Origin: Podospora pseudoanserina
Lineage: Eukaryota > Ascomycota > Sordariomycetes > Sordariales > Podosporaceae
Length of the DNA stretch: 64,000 nt
Assembly (NCBI RefSeq): GCF_035222485.1
Contig: NC_085925.1
Location: forward strand, 1,612,001-1,676,000
Direction: 5' to 3'
Shown: piece by piece, positions 22,231 to 34,022 of the stretch
Numbering within the stretch: position 1 is the first letter of the stretch
Layout: each line of letters begins with the position of its first letter
Position numbers and translations under genes: made by a program
Notes under the pieces: generated by a model
Databases searched by the model: none
The model's input: only the letters and a program-made list of their open reading frames with translations
What the model was told of the DNA's origin: nothing

Positions 22231-24677
22231 ATGGCTTCCGACGCTCGTAAACAGCCAAAATGGACCCCCCCCCCAAGCCCATGACGCTCGACTGCCCCTA
22301 TTGAAGATCTACAACAGCTTAACGCGGACCAAGAATGACTTCATCCCAGTTGATCCAACAGGGGAAGTCGTTACGTGGTACGCCTGCGGCCCTACAGTGT
22401 ACGAAGACGCCCATCTGGGCCACGCTAAGAATCGTGTGTCGACCGACATCATTCGCCGTATCATGAGGGACTATTTCGGCTTCCGAGTCAAGTTCGTCAT
22501 GAATACCACCGATATCGACGACAAGATTATCCTCCAGGCTCGTCGTCAACACCTGCTCGCGCGATTCAAGCATCAACATGCTGAGGAAGAGACGGTTAGT
22601 GAGACGGTTCTGGCTGAGGTGAAGGCCGCATTTCTCCAATATGTTGGCAAGAATCTGCCGTCGTTGCCGGGGGGTATGAACCCAGAGAGCTTCGCCGAGG
22701 AAGTCAACAAGGCGTACAAGGAAACGCTACAAAGCCAGAGTGTTACTGTCGAGGATTTGCTGCTCAGGGCGGATATTGGGACAGCACAGTTGGCTGCCGA
22801 GGCCGTCCAAAACCCTGGAACAGCGTCTGAGTTCTTCGCCAAAGCTGACGATGTCCTGCTGCCATATCTGGATGCATTGCATGGTGCCTCTATCGACTCG
22901 AACAATCATCAGATTTACCTGGAGCTGAGCCAGAAATTCGAGCGCCGCTTCTTCGAAGACATGGATGCGCTGAACGTCCTGCCTCCCGACCAACTGACAC
23001 GTGTGACCCAGTATGTCAGACAAATCGTCGACTTTGTAGAGAAGGTTGTGGCGACTGGTTTCGGGTACGCTACCCCCGATGGTTCCGTCTACTTCGATAT
23101 CGACTCGTTTGAGAAAGCTGGGCATAGCTACTCCCGACTGTAACCATGGAACAAGAACGACCCTGCCCTTTTGGCTGATGGCGAGGGGTCGCTGTCCAGA
23201 GGAGCATCTATGAAGAGGAGCCCGAATCATTTTGCCCTGTGGAAGGCCAGCAAGCCAGGCGAACCAGCCTGGGATAGCCCGTGGGGTCGTGGGCGGCCTG
23301 GGTGGCACATTGAATGCTCTGCCATGGCGTCGGAAGCGATAGGGAAGACGATGGATATTCATTCCGGAGGGGTTGACCTTCGTTTCCCTCACCATGACAA
23401 CGAGTTGGCACAGTCAGAGGCGTATTGGTCGACTCCGGACTGCCATGTGCAGTGGGCAAACTACTTTATTCATATGGGTCAACTGAGGCAAGTGATAGCA
23501 CCAACGACTTCAGCGACACAGCGCAGCTAACTGAAAATAGGATCCGAGGCTTGAAGATGAGCAAGAGTCTTAAGAACTACACAACTATTCGAAGTGTGCT
23601 CTCCGAGAAAGACTGGACTGCTCGGTCTCTCCGAATCTGCTTCCTTTTGATGCCTTGACAGGATGGTATTGAGGTGACGGATGAGCTCATGAAGGCGGTA
23701 ATTGGGTGGGAGGGTAGGCTTAATAATTTCTTTTTGAAGAGCTTGGATCTGTCAAAACACACCCGCCCCAATGCCGAGGGTCAAGATATTGGGGTTGCTG
23801 ACCAGCAGTTGCTGAAGTCTCTGGAGAAGGCGAAGGCCGACGTCGACAATGCGCTCTGCGATTCCTTCAACACATCCGCTGTGATGAGAATCCTCTCTGA
23901 TCTTGTCACCAAGGTGAACTCAGCCGAGAAGCTTGCCGACGAAACAGTCCTCTCCCTGGCGCGATGGGTTACTCGCATTGTCACCATCTTCGGCCTGGAT
24001 CCTGAAGGGGATCTCACCAATTCAGAACGTATAGGGTGGTCCGGACTCGATATTCCGGCGCCAACAAAGCCTTACATATACCCTGCATCGCAATTGCGTG
24101 GCAAGGTCTGAGCCCTAGCAATCGGCTCGGCGGTCGATCATGATGCCATTTCCAAGCTCGCTGATGAGGCAACCCTAGCCACGCCTACCTCTATCGATAC
24201 TTCAGCGCCTTACAGTCAGGTGCTGCAGGAATTCCGCAAAATCGTTAAAGATTTGGCATCTGGCAAAGCACCGGCAAGGATTTACTTGTTTTGTGTGACC
24301 AGCTTCGCGATGTGCACCTCTGGAACCTAGGGATATATCTGGAGGACCGCAATAGCCCTCTGCTTGCCTTGGTGAGGCTTCTCGATAGGTCTCTCATAGA
24401 GGCTCGCGCAGAGCAAGAGTCCCTTGCTATCGCCAAAGCCAAGGCCAAGCTGGAGCAGAAAGCAAAGGAGGCTGAGAAAGAGAGGGAGCTGCGGGAACGT
24501 GCCAAAATCGATCCTGCGGCAATGTTCAAGACGTCTGAGTATAAGGAATGAGACGATAGTGGCATTCCTACTTTGGATGCCAAGGGGGAGGTCATTTCTA
24601 AAAATCGGCGCAAGAAGTTGGTTAAGGAGTGGGAGAAGCAGAAAAAGTTGCACGATGATTGGCTGGCAACCCAGTAA
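22231..24677 (+). pseudogene. crs1: Cysteinyl-tRNA synthetase, disrupted copy
   Basis: The region aligns along its length with fungal class I cysteinyl-tRNA synthetase. It keeps the zinc/cysteine site CGPTVY, the HIGH-type HLGHAKN, HIECSAM, the [10 protein letters not shown] zinc ligands, KMSKS, and the Lys/Glu-rich C-terminal tail. Damage seen: a C10 run at 22265-22274 separates the ATG frame (MASDARKQPK, stop at 22284) from the catalytic frame; TAA at 23141; TGA at 23656 where a Trp is expected; TGA at 24109; a frame change near 24270-24295; TGA at 24549, again at an expected Trp. An intron at 23488-23540 has a GC donor (AG-GCAAGT) and ends AAATAG. Long open stretches and intact motifs imply recent loss. 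The organism needs an intact copy elsewhere. Confidence 0.9.
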
Positions 24678-25010
24678 CTGGCTTAGGTAAGGGCTGGCTC
24701 CTTTTTTTTTCTCCGTTTTTTCCTCCGTCTTTCCCTCCTTTAGATATTACCACTCTACAAATGTTGGAAGAGATGTTATGTACACATAGGATATCGTCAC
24801 AGAGGGGAGGGGGTCGTGTTTCAATGTAATAAGGGCTCCAGACAGTGTGTTGTACTGCGAAGAATTCCACCGAAGAGACCCATTTTAAAACATACCCCAA
24901 GATGCAAAGACCCGGTAACTGACGGATCCTCCTTACTCAGCCAGTTCCATATCACCTCCGTTTCTTCCATTCATAATATAGGAGTATAAGAAGTTTAGAC
25001 TGGGGAAATA

Positions 25011-25345
25011 AAAGTTGGGACGAGAAGGGATAGAAGTTGGGATTGGAAGACAGAAATGCTGGGATTAGAAGGGTAAGATGCTGGGATTAGAAGGGTAAGA
25101 TGCTGGGATTGGAAGGGTAAGATGCTGGGATTGGAACGGTAAGATCCTGGGATTGGAAGATGGTGATACTGGATTAGAAAGGTAAGATGTTGGGATTGGA
25201 AAGGTAAGATGTTGGGATTGGAAAGGTAAGATGTTGGGATTGGAAAGGTGAGATGCTGAGATTGGAAAGGTGAAATGTAGAGATTGGGGGGGTGAGAAGT
25301 TGGGACTATATGGGTGAGAAGTTGGGACGAGGCTGGGATAAAAGT
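25011..25345. repeat. Minisatellite with ~21-bp unit (GATGCTGGGATTGGAAGGGTAA)
   Basis: About fourteen head-to-tail units of the form AAGATGCTGGGATTGGAAGGGT, with substitutions at a few positions (GATGTTGGGATTGGAAAGGT, GAAGTTGGGACTATATGGGT). The core copies at 25070-25260 are close to identical; the flanks are more diverged. Read on the minus strand, its core AATCCCAGCAT/AATCCCAACTT matches the consensus of the AGCTTT-type arrays, so it is probably a younger expansion of the same family. Confidence 0.9.
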
Positions 25346-26817
25346 ATTAGGGGTAATGTATACACTTAGCGTGTACAATACACATACCCAATAGGCAAGG
25401 CGATGCCTCCTCTCCCCTATTTGTTCTGACAATAATTGGGGCGAAACTCCAGAAAATTGTGGTGAATGAAATAGCTATGGCTGGAGCTTTGCTTTTCTTA
25501 CCATAACTGAAAGCTGGTAAATGTGAGAGTTTTGGCGACCAAGAATTCTCTGGATGCTTATTGGCCTACTCCTTTGTTTGGAATACTCCCTCCTTTTTGG
25601 GAGATACGGGTGAAAGACCACGAGGACGACTTCGCTCCTGCCTTTTGTGGCAATGGCAACCACAGTCAAAGGTATCTTGTGCCATTGATCTTTTAAAACA
25701 TAACTCTTGTTAGTAAGTCTTTGTGATAAGAAAAGAGAGCGTTCGGCACCTCGTACTACAAGGTGGAAGGTATGGAGAAAAATTGTTAGGATACGGGCCT
25801 TCAAGGATAATTGATATGTCTTTGACATAGTTAGCTAATAAAGGTAGGTAGGGTGCCTCCGAAGTTTTTCTTGCTTCCCCAAATCCAACTCAATAATATG
25901 ATGTAAGGTACGGCAGGTACTTTGGGGCGCCCAAGAATGTTCAGAGAAAACGACGAGTTAAGTTGTGAATATAGTAGAGAATGCTCCCCTGTAATACCTA
26001 CGTGGGGCTATGACGCTACCACTGTACTGATGAACAGGTTAAACATCTTTTCACAATTCTTCTAACTATATCTCGTGTGTCTTTCCACTTTCTTGAACAA
26101 CATAGGTAGTGGGCAAGCAATAACAGTATACCCCCTTGAAATCCCACAATCGGATCGCCAAGGCGAAACCACCAAAACAAGCTTTCAAGCCAAGATCAAG
26201 CCCGGCTTGGCCATCCTTCGTTTCCTCACCCCTTGTACCGATCTTCGACGGCATCGCATTCTAAAACTTGATATTGCTGGTGTCATTGTCAATTCCTATA
26301 AAACGGTCTTTAGCTTCCTCAGCGAGGCTCGGGACAGGCAAGGGTCTCACCGTTAATCAAGCGTTAGCTTTGAGGCTTATAAACCAGCAAATTCCCGTTG
26401 GGCACTTGGGCAAGCGTGTCGCTCAACGGTCTCCTGACCCCTCCTTAGTGTGAGCATGTTTTCAGTGGTACATAACTCCACTTCCGAGTATAGTGGCATA
26501 AGGAAGATGTCGGAATTTGAGTTTAAGGGTTTCCACTCGATCTAAACGCTCTTGCCCGCGCATAACGCTCCATGGGGATCCAACCTCTGTTAGACATCTC
26601 CACGGCAAAGGCGGCATAATTCCCAAGTGTTCATGCGCCAAAGCAGGAGGGCAGGCATGTTGTAACTTTGATAATTTTTATTTTGTGTACATCCCTAGCC
26701 AAACTCGGGTATTGTTCCTTCAAACTTAGCCAACTAATCAAATGATATTATTTAACGCCTTAAACACCTTTCCCAATCCCGCTTATGACAAACAAAACCA
26801 ATGCCCCCTCCCTCCCC

Positions 26818-26836
26818 AAAAAAAAAAAAAAAAAAC
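26818..26836. repeat. A19 homopolymer
   Basis: An uninterrupted run of 19 A residues on the plus strand, preceded by CCCTCCCTCCCC and followed by CCGCG. No target-site duplication or retroelement body was recognised beside it. Confidence 0.85.
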
Positions 26837-27194
26837 CGCGATCTCTCGGAATCCCGAAAGTGGTGAAGACGGTGACGTCCCGAGCCAGTCGCTCACGAAA
26901 AAGACAAGCTGAAAGAGCTCCACAATTGCGCGCGTTTCCAGCTTGTGCCGATGGGATCCACATCACAGCTCCACCCCCGATATATCCGTTCAATGGTAGA
27001 AGTATCCCCGGATCCCGAATCCCGGGATCGTGGAGAAATATCGTGGGGGAAAGCCAGGAGGCGGGATTTTTGGACCCCCAAAGCCTTGAACCCTTTTCAG
27101 CTCATCCCGGGACTTTCAGCTGAGCGATATCGGCACCACCACCAACCACCATCAGCAACTCAGAGAGAACATTGTGAGTGTGTGAAGTAGGTAA

Positions 27195-27522
27195 TCAGTG
27201 AGCAGAAGGGCTCGCTTGGTTCGAGTCAAGCGTTGTGATGGAGGAGGAGGAGTCGCCGCGGAGGGTCTTTCTTCTTTCGCTACAAAGGAGAAATAACGGG
27301 TTAGTTGAGCGGTTTTGAGAGATGCGATGGATGAGAACAACAAACATACTGGGTATTCCGGTCGACAATGGTGCACTCCCACTTGGCACCAGCGGTGCGA
27401 ATGTGGAACTTGACGCTACCTGTCTCGAGCAGGTTGCGGACCTTGGGGTCGTAGTGGGAGAGGTCAACCGTGCTGGAGGAAGCAGAGAGATTGGGGGTGC
27501 TGGTGGTGGGTGAGGAAGACAT
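27195..27522 (-). CDS. Small conserved-looking fungal protein, 85 aa
   Basis: Minus-strand exons 27522-27350 and 27279-27195 are joined by a 70-nt intron (GTATGT donor, CAACTAACC branch, TTGTAG acceptor). The splice restores frame and extends the protein by 28 residues. The N-terminus is Ser/Thr-rich. The middle (about residues 20-56) has YDPKVRNLLETG followed by VKFHIRTAGAKWECTIVDRN, an alternating hydrophobic pattern suggesting two or three beta strands. The tail is basic then Ser-rich. No signal peptide, TM or catalytic motif. I do not recognise a named family, although the central block looks like a conserved small filamentous-fungal protein of unknown function. Good splice signals and a pyrimidine-rich upstream region support a real gene. 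Confidence 0.7.
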
Positions 27523-30500
27523 CTTGATAGTGAGGAGATGTGTGTGTGTAAGTGTGTGTAAAGCTGGCGCTTATATGGCAGTGGCTGAGAGTGAAGAAAG
27601 GTAGACGAAGGTCAGAGAAGTGAGGAGGCAGTCGAGATGATTTTGGGAAGCTAGAGAAAAGGAAACGGGAGACGGGGCAGAGCGTAAATTATATAGACCA
27701 GGCACGAGGCACGAGGGGAAAGCATCCAGAGCGCTTGACAAGGGGGTGGGCTGTCTGGCCCCTTCTCCTATCGGGTGTCACTAGCACGGGCATCCATGGA
27801 AAGATACACACGGACTCGGGGACTCGGGTCTTCCAGTTCCTGGGGTCTCTCTGTGTGTGTATCGGAAAGTGGGTGTGGACTTGGTGGGTCAATAGGGGGA
27901 GCGCATACAGCCGAAGCCAAATCGCAGGAAGAGTTGCCCTAAGCATGAGCCATTTTGTTTAGCTTCAGGTACATACCTATGTACCTTGATAGCGATCCGA
28001 CACATCAATCACGCTTGCATGCCTGGGTCTTCAGCCGGCTGAGTCCATGTTTTCTCTCGGTTGGAGCGAGAAGGTTGCAAAGATGTCTGTACTACTCAAC
28101 CCTTCGTGCATTTCGTATTTCACAGATAGAGAATGGGGTTTGGTGTGGTGGCATCCCTATCTCGGCGCTTTTTCGAACCTGTAGCTAACTTGGGGTGGGA
28201 TGCGAGGATGGAGAAGCGAACCACTGGGCCCGCAGCTTAGGAACCCGGGCTCTCATGCAAGCACTTTGTTGCCGTGAAGCCGGGAGTCAGACATCATTAT
28301 CCCAAGTTATGACATTGAGAATGGACATCAGCCAGTCGCGGTCAAGATTGACATGGTGCAGCTGGGTTCCCCAGCCCACACACCACACTTGACCCAGAAA
28401 CCGGAAACCAGCCAGCCGTTTGCTGACCAGGCTGGGGTCAACGTGTGCGGGGAGGAGAAATGGAGGTGTCATGTAGGGGGGAAATACCTAACACCTGTAT
28501 TGGTGTGTTGTGGTCGTAGGTGGTATCAAAGGTAGGTTTACCGGCTTGGTATTGTAAGCCACGCCGCAATGATCTCCGTTCCCGTCTTGGCTGTAGAGCT
28601 TGAGTTCCAAAGTTCTCCAGCCAGCACGCAGGGCTCCAGAGTACGAATGGAAGCGCCAAGATTCCTGTCTCGGGCGATCACATCGTTCTGGAAAGATGAG
28701 AGCTGATGAGCCGACCCCCGCAACTGCAGAACACCACACCGTGTTTGTGGCAGCAGGTTACGTGCGTGTAATCATCTCATTTGTCCAGGCCTTGGCATGT
28801 GTCGAGGGCACATCGGAATATCATGCCCAAAAATGACAGAAAGAGAACTCTGAAGGCGACCTCGAAACGGCTCTTGCAGAAGTGGCAATGGAAGGACGAG
28901 AGTGTGGCAGCAAGCTTTTGCGGCCGGTAAACCAGTTTGGAAGGAGATGTGGTGGAGGCGTTTACATCAAGATGATGAGATTGAGGATCTCCGGCCGCAA
29001 CGCGGTGACATGTCGAAACACAGAACAGGCGTCATTCCATGTGAAAAAGAATGAGAAGAGTTCTTGGAGTGAGTCTCCGATCACAGGTTGTGAGACGAAT
29101 GCTGAACTGGATGTCGTGCAGGCCAGTGTCGTGATAACGACATTCTCACGGTGATTGAGGGTGTGTGGCCCTAGCTTGTCTTTCCCGGCGTCTTGGCTCG
29201 GCCGTTAACCAATCACAAGCTGGGGCATTTCTCGGATTGGTAAGTGGCGGTGAAGTGGGGTATTTTACCACATCTGCCAAGCGAGCCAAGCCGGCTGCCA
29301 AGTCTCAAAGTCTAGCACTTGGACGACACCTCATTCCAGCGTCCTGATCGATAGATCTCAGCATTAGTACAATCGAGCATCACAAATACCGTCTCAATTC
29401 CAGACTCGGGAATAATGACGAATAATGTCACTCGCATACCCTCCTCTTTGTGGCGCAGGACTTCGACAGCCGGACTGGATTTTCTCGCCGTAGAAGCACA
29501 GCAACTGCAGCTCCATTCGACTGCTCATTGGTTGTGCAAATGTTCCGTAAGCGCTCCCCTACCGAGTCATGAGGGAATTCCCAACCGTTTCCATGCTTTT
29601 TCTAGCCAATGCTTGGCTCGTCCTAATCTTGGGAACCTCACGCCTCCCGATTCACGGCATCACCCAGTACCTCCTATCATGCTCTCAAGTAATAAAGCCG
29701 AACACGCGAAGAGCACGGGCTCCCGAGGTCCGTTACCCGCTATGGAATCCTGGCCTTCTTCTAGACGATTGATGAGGGAAAAAGTCTCGGGTGCCTGCTT
29801 CTGGCTATAGCTACGACCGAGACCATGGCAAGACAACCAACTAGGCTCGTGTCTTACGAGACCGCCTAGAGTTGGGCTCTCATGATTCGAGGCAGTAGTT
29901 CTCTAGTTCTTGGGTTAAAATGGTGTTCAGGGTGCAGCAGCAACTACCATCAGGGATCCCTCGCCAACAACGCCCTGCCCTGGTCTCCACCATTGCGTAC
30001 CATTCCGTAATGGAGCGAGCTAAAGTGGCGAGCCGACAAATGGAGATATCCTCGTCCTTGAACCCCTAGGAGCAGAGACCGCGTGACGGAATCACTGGCT
30101 CAGGAGAACGGGTTGGGCTGCGCTGGCGCCTTGTTCACCTGTTCGTGGTCGCCTTGAGCTTGGGGCGCTTGTCCGGTGCGCCGGAAACACTGGGGACATT
30201 CCAAGATGTTTGTCGGTATATGACTGACCACTTTGTTGCCACGAAACTTGCTCGCGAATTGCTCACCCACCCCGACGAGCGGGTGGTTACCTTTCCGACA
30301 TGCAGACTGTTTCGGTTCCTTTCCACGTTGACTTTGCGAGCATCGGATCACATTTCAACTACGGCAGTCAACCCTAGGGCGATGCTGCTAGTATCTGAGC
30401 ATGCACTTCAACGGCTTGCCGCTCCAAATTCCTTCAAAAATTCGAAACGATCTTGATTCAAAGCACCATGGAATGGACCCCTTCCTGATTAGGGGACCTA

Positions 30501-32548
30501 CAGGTCACATGCCTTGGCAACCGACACGAGCTTCCCATGAGACATACTGGAGATGCTGCTTAAGAGCCTCGTGCTCCTCACACCAAACAATGTCTAGACC
30601 ATTCCAAGAGCCGCCAAGGCCTTGTTCAACATCAAAACGTTACTTGAGATTAGGTGATTTTTCTGCACGAGGCGGATCGTACAACGCTGGCCAAGCCGGT
30701 GGTTCCGTATTGGAGTTCTTCTGAACAGCCAGTGGTCAGCTGGCTTCCCATCACAACCGATGAATGTGAAGTCATCACATTCGTACCTAGGTGGGCAGCA
30801 TCTGGCACGTCGGTTCTGACAGCAAACGTGAACCACCAATCTGGTCTAGACCCTTGACACAAGCAAGCTGTCAATGACGACGCCCGTGCCACCTCCCAAG
30901 ACGGAGGAAACCTACAACATAGGCTGACGAAGGTTCCCTAGGGTCCCCTGCCCAGCCGGGTGCTACATATGCGGTGCGACACGTTTGTCACATTATATGC
31001 TACCCTACTGCTTCCAGAGGAGTGTCAGTTGATTGTTGGTCGGGTGTGGTTGCTCAACATGTGCTAGCAGAGGTCCTTCTGTTATCGTGAGCTTTTGGTA
31101 CGTGAGTGGTTGGAAGCATCTGGGGAAACTTTGCATGAGTTTTAACCCAGAGTAAAGGAATGAGGGGGGTCGAAGCGCATATATGTCCACTTGGGAGACC
31201 TACATGCGTCCAAGCTTATACATGGACCGGCTTGGGTCAGCCACGTTATGTGGTTCTTCCAACTTTGTATGGGATGCTGGCCAGCTTTGGGGAGAATTTC
31301 CGAGTTGAGAATGACAAGCAGGAAGAACACCACCCCGGGAACAGGTCGGTAAAGACCTATACGGTTGGCTTTTGCCAAAACCCCACGTTTTGGCCCTACA
31401 CAAGGTAATAGCTCGTGATTTATGGCTGTATGGAATAGGAAAAGATCAGCACACCTTCTTGTGGTTGATGGATTGACAGGTGGAGGTGAAGAACGCCAGA
31501 CTTTATTAGGTACCTTATCCAAGATGGTGTAGAGAAAGTCAAACTCATCACATTAAAAGTTCCAGGCATGATAGCATCGAAAGCAAAAGCAAAGTTCTAT
31601 CTGTATCTTGGTGTGCAAACATAAGCAAACACTGATGGCAATGATCTGCTTCATCCCAACGTACCACGAAACTTGCAGCACTCGGATTTTCATCTAAGCT
31701 GACAACAGTTCTCGTTTCGACGTATCCCGAGACGTTTGACAACCATACCCTCAGGTGGGTAGTCAGCTTTGTTTCTCAACAAAGAAGTTCTTGCCCGTAA
31801 GTGATTTTCTCAATTTCCTTTCCAACCAGCTCAAATCAATTGTGACAAACGTCCATGTTTTTACACCCTTCATCTAGGAAAACCCAGACCTCAAAAAAAC
31901 CACTACAAAGTGCCTTTTATACTACTCATAATTCTCACCCCTTCTCCGCATTGCATCCTCTTCAAATAAGAAAGTTTTACAACATTGGAGGGTATTCATT
32001 ATACCTGCTCACCACACCACCTTACCTACCTGATGGACAATTCTCCATCGACACCCACCTCACTTCACTTCACCCATCTAAAAAACAATCCCTCACTTAC
32101 ACAACCCGTTCCATCATGGCACATTAGAACTCACATTCCCTTCTACTCCATCAGTTGGTCCTGTTGCCACGCTGTAGTCTCGTTGATACGGCAAGAAGAT
32201 AAGGTGGAGTAAGGGGATATGATATAGCGATGACGCTGCTCTCTTATCCATGTGCGCATCTCCCTGGGTAACCTTCAACCTAGTCAACCAACCAGAACTG
32301 ACCTGATTTTCCCTCATAAGCCTATCTTATAGCAAGCTCTAGATTTGCTTACAGGCCCCGGTATTCACCTCATACCACACCAAGAAATACCCATATAGCC
32401 TCACTTCAAAGGAAAACGCGCCGGAACCAAGAGTTGGGATCATTACAATCATCATCGTTATTTATCTCACAGCACCCCAAACAATTACTATCGAAAAGTC
32501 CGGTTACGCCGTACAAGTACAGTCTATAAACAAAGTTTGGTATCTCTT
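27523..32548. other. 5-kb stretch without a supportable gene
   Basis: No domain, consistent splice series or long frame is visible on either strand; the longest frames are about 60-130 codons and mutually exclusive. The segment 31850-32115 is C/A- and pyrimidine-rich like a fungal 5' leader and ends in CCATCATGGC, but that ATG (32116) is followed at once by GCA-CAT-TAG. GC content looks moderate and there is no visible repeat array, so this differs from the other gene-poor stretches. The last few hundred bases are the 3' flank of idh2. Confidence 0.45.
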
Positions 32549-34022
32549 TTAAAGCTTCTCGATAATCGCATCTGTGAACTGCTTGGTGGAAGCCTTGCCA
32601 CCAAGATCACCAGTAAGAGCCTTGCCCTCGGCAAGGGTGGCGAAAGCCGCCTTCTCGATGCGGTCGGCGTACTCGTTCAGGCTCATGTGTCTCAACATCA
32701 TCATGGAGCTGAGGAGGAGAGCGGTGGGGTTGGCAAGACCCTTGCCGGCAATATCAGGGGCGGAACCGTGGACGGCCTCGAAGATGGAGCACTCGTCGCC
32801 AATGTTGCCGGAGGGCGTCAACCCGAGACCGCCAATGAGACCGGCGCACATGTCGGAGAGAATGTCACCGTACAGGTTGGGCATGACGAGGACCTTGTCG
32901 TTGTAGGGGATGGGGTCGGTAGTCATCTTGAGGCAGGTGTTGTCGAGGAGCTCGGCGTCGAACTCGATATCGGGGAACTCCTTGGCGATGTTGTGGGCGC
33001 ACTGGAGGAAAAGACCGTCGGACATCTTCATGATGGTGGCCTTGTGGACGACACGGACCTTCTTGCGGCCGATGGAGCGGGCATGCTGAAAGGCGAACCG
33101 GAGGACGCGCTCGCTGGCCTCGCGGGTGATGAGCTTGATGCTCTGGACGACACCATCCACCACAACGTGCTCAATGCCGGAGTACTCGCCCTCGGTGTTC
33201 TCGCGGATCAGGACGGTGTCGACGTTATCGTAGGGGGTCTTGTATCCAGCAACCGAGCGGCAGGGACGGAGGTTGGCGAAGAGGTTGAAAGTGCGACGAA
33301 GGGTCAAGTTGAGAGAGACGTGGCCCTTGCCGATGGGGGTCTGCAAGCCCATGTTAGAATGCGCCAACTTACACGATAGAAGTGGGGGCGGGGCATACAG
33401 CAAGAGGACCCTTGAGGGCAATCTTGTTTCTCTTGATGCTCTCGATGGCATCGTCGGGGATAGCAGTCTTGCCATCCTTGAGGATGGGGTCGACGTTGAT
33501 GGGTTCCCAGGAAATTGGCGTCTGTTCTTTTGTTTAGTCTTTGTGCTTTGTAGAGGTGGTATCGGATGAACGGAAGCTGTCGCGAAACGTACCTTGGCGG
33601 CGGCGAAGATGTCCTTGACGGCAACGGCAATCTCGGGGCCAATGCCATCACCCTCGATCAAACTGACTGTGTAGTTACCCTGGGATAGTCAGCCAGGCGT
33701 TTTGTTTTGTCGGCGAGGTGTCAAGGCTTGATTTTTGTTTGAGTGATTTTCAAGCCCCTCTTTGCGGCAAGCTGTCGCATGTGCCCCTCTGAGACCAACA
33801 CATACCTTCGCATCCTTCTTTCCCTCGTACTTGGCGACCTTCTCGGAGTATAGTCTCTGGTTCTGTTCGAGGGACCGGTATTAGCTGTGTGATTGTGACA
33901 GTGAGCTGAGTACAAGTTGGGATTCTTTGTCGCACCTGCAGCGAAAGAGTGACGGCCGCGCGGGGAGCTGCGCGGAAGGCCTGGCGCTGCGCAGGCACAG
34001 CAATGGCACGGAGGGCGAACAT
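32549..34022 (-). CDS. idh2: NAD+-dependent isocitrate dehydrogenase, catalytic subunit 2, mitochondrial
   Basis: Five minus-strand exons (34022-33936, 33862-33806, 33679-33593, 33521-33399, 33340-32549) give 381 aa, close to the family length; all four introns are phase 0. The enzyme oxidatively decarboxylates isocitrate to 2-oxoglutarate in the TCA cycle as part of a hetero-octamer with the regulatory IDH1 subunit. Residues 1-29 form an Arg/Ala-rich presequence without acidic residues, predicting matrix import. Then come [10 protein letters not shown] (glycine-rich substrate loop), [13 protein letters not shown], the metal-binding NLYGDILSD and the NAD-site signature [15 protein letters not shown]. 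The GDILSD and HGSAPDIAG forms match the catalytic IDH2 rather than the IDH1 type, whose equivalents are altered. One intron (33341-33398) contains a second GTAAGT-like site, a possible alternative donor. Confidence 0.95.

Larger units (their letters stand above)
24678..27194. other. Gene-poor stretch
   Basis: Contains the minisatellite at 25011-25345, a poly-A run at 26818-26836, and an inverted-repeat-like patch near 27001-27040 (CCCGGATCCCGAATCCCGGG). No supportable gene; short frames around 26075-26450 have no splice or domain support. Confidence 0.45.

Noticed and set aside
22231-24677. Reading the in-frame TGA codons as tryptophan (mitochondrial-type code)
   Set aside because: A TAA stop and two frameshifts also break the gene, and neighbouring nuclear genes use TGG and ordinary stops.
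26818-26836. A19 run as the tail of a retroposed element
   Set aside because: No element body, promoter box or target-site duplication seen beside it; a simple homopolymer is enough.
27215-27235. GGTTCGAGTC, tRNA T-arm-like sequence
   Set aside because: No cloverleaf upstream; it is explained as codons of the small minus-strand gene.
30145-30892. Several frames of 80-105 codons on both strands, considered as a decayed gene
   Set aside because: No two frames join through credible introns and no protein family could be recognised.
32537-33379. 280-codon plus-strand frame over idh2
   Set aside because: Antisense shadow of the conserved idh2 exon; Gly/Val/Asp-rich composition is a by-product of GC-biased third positions.
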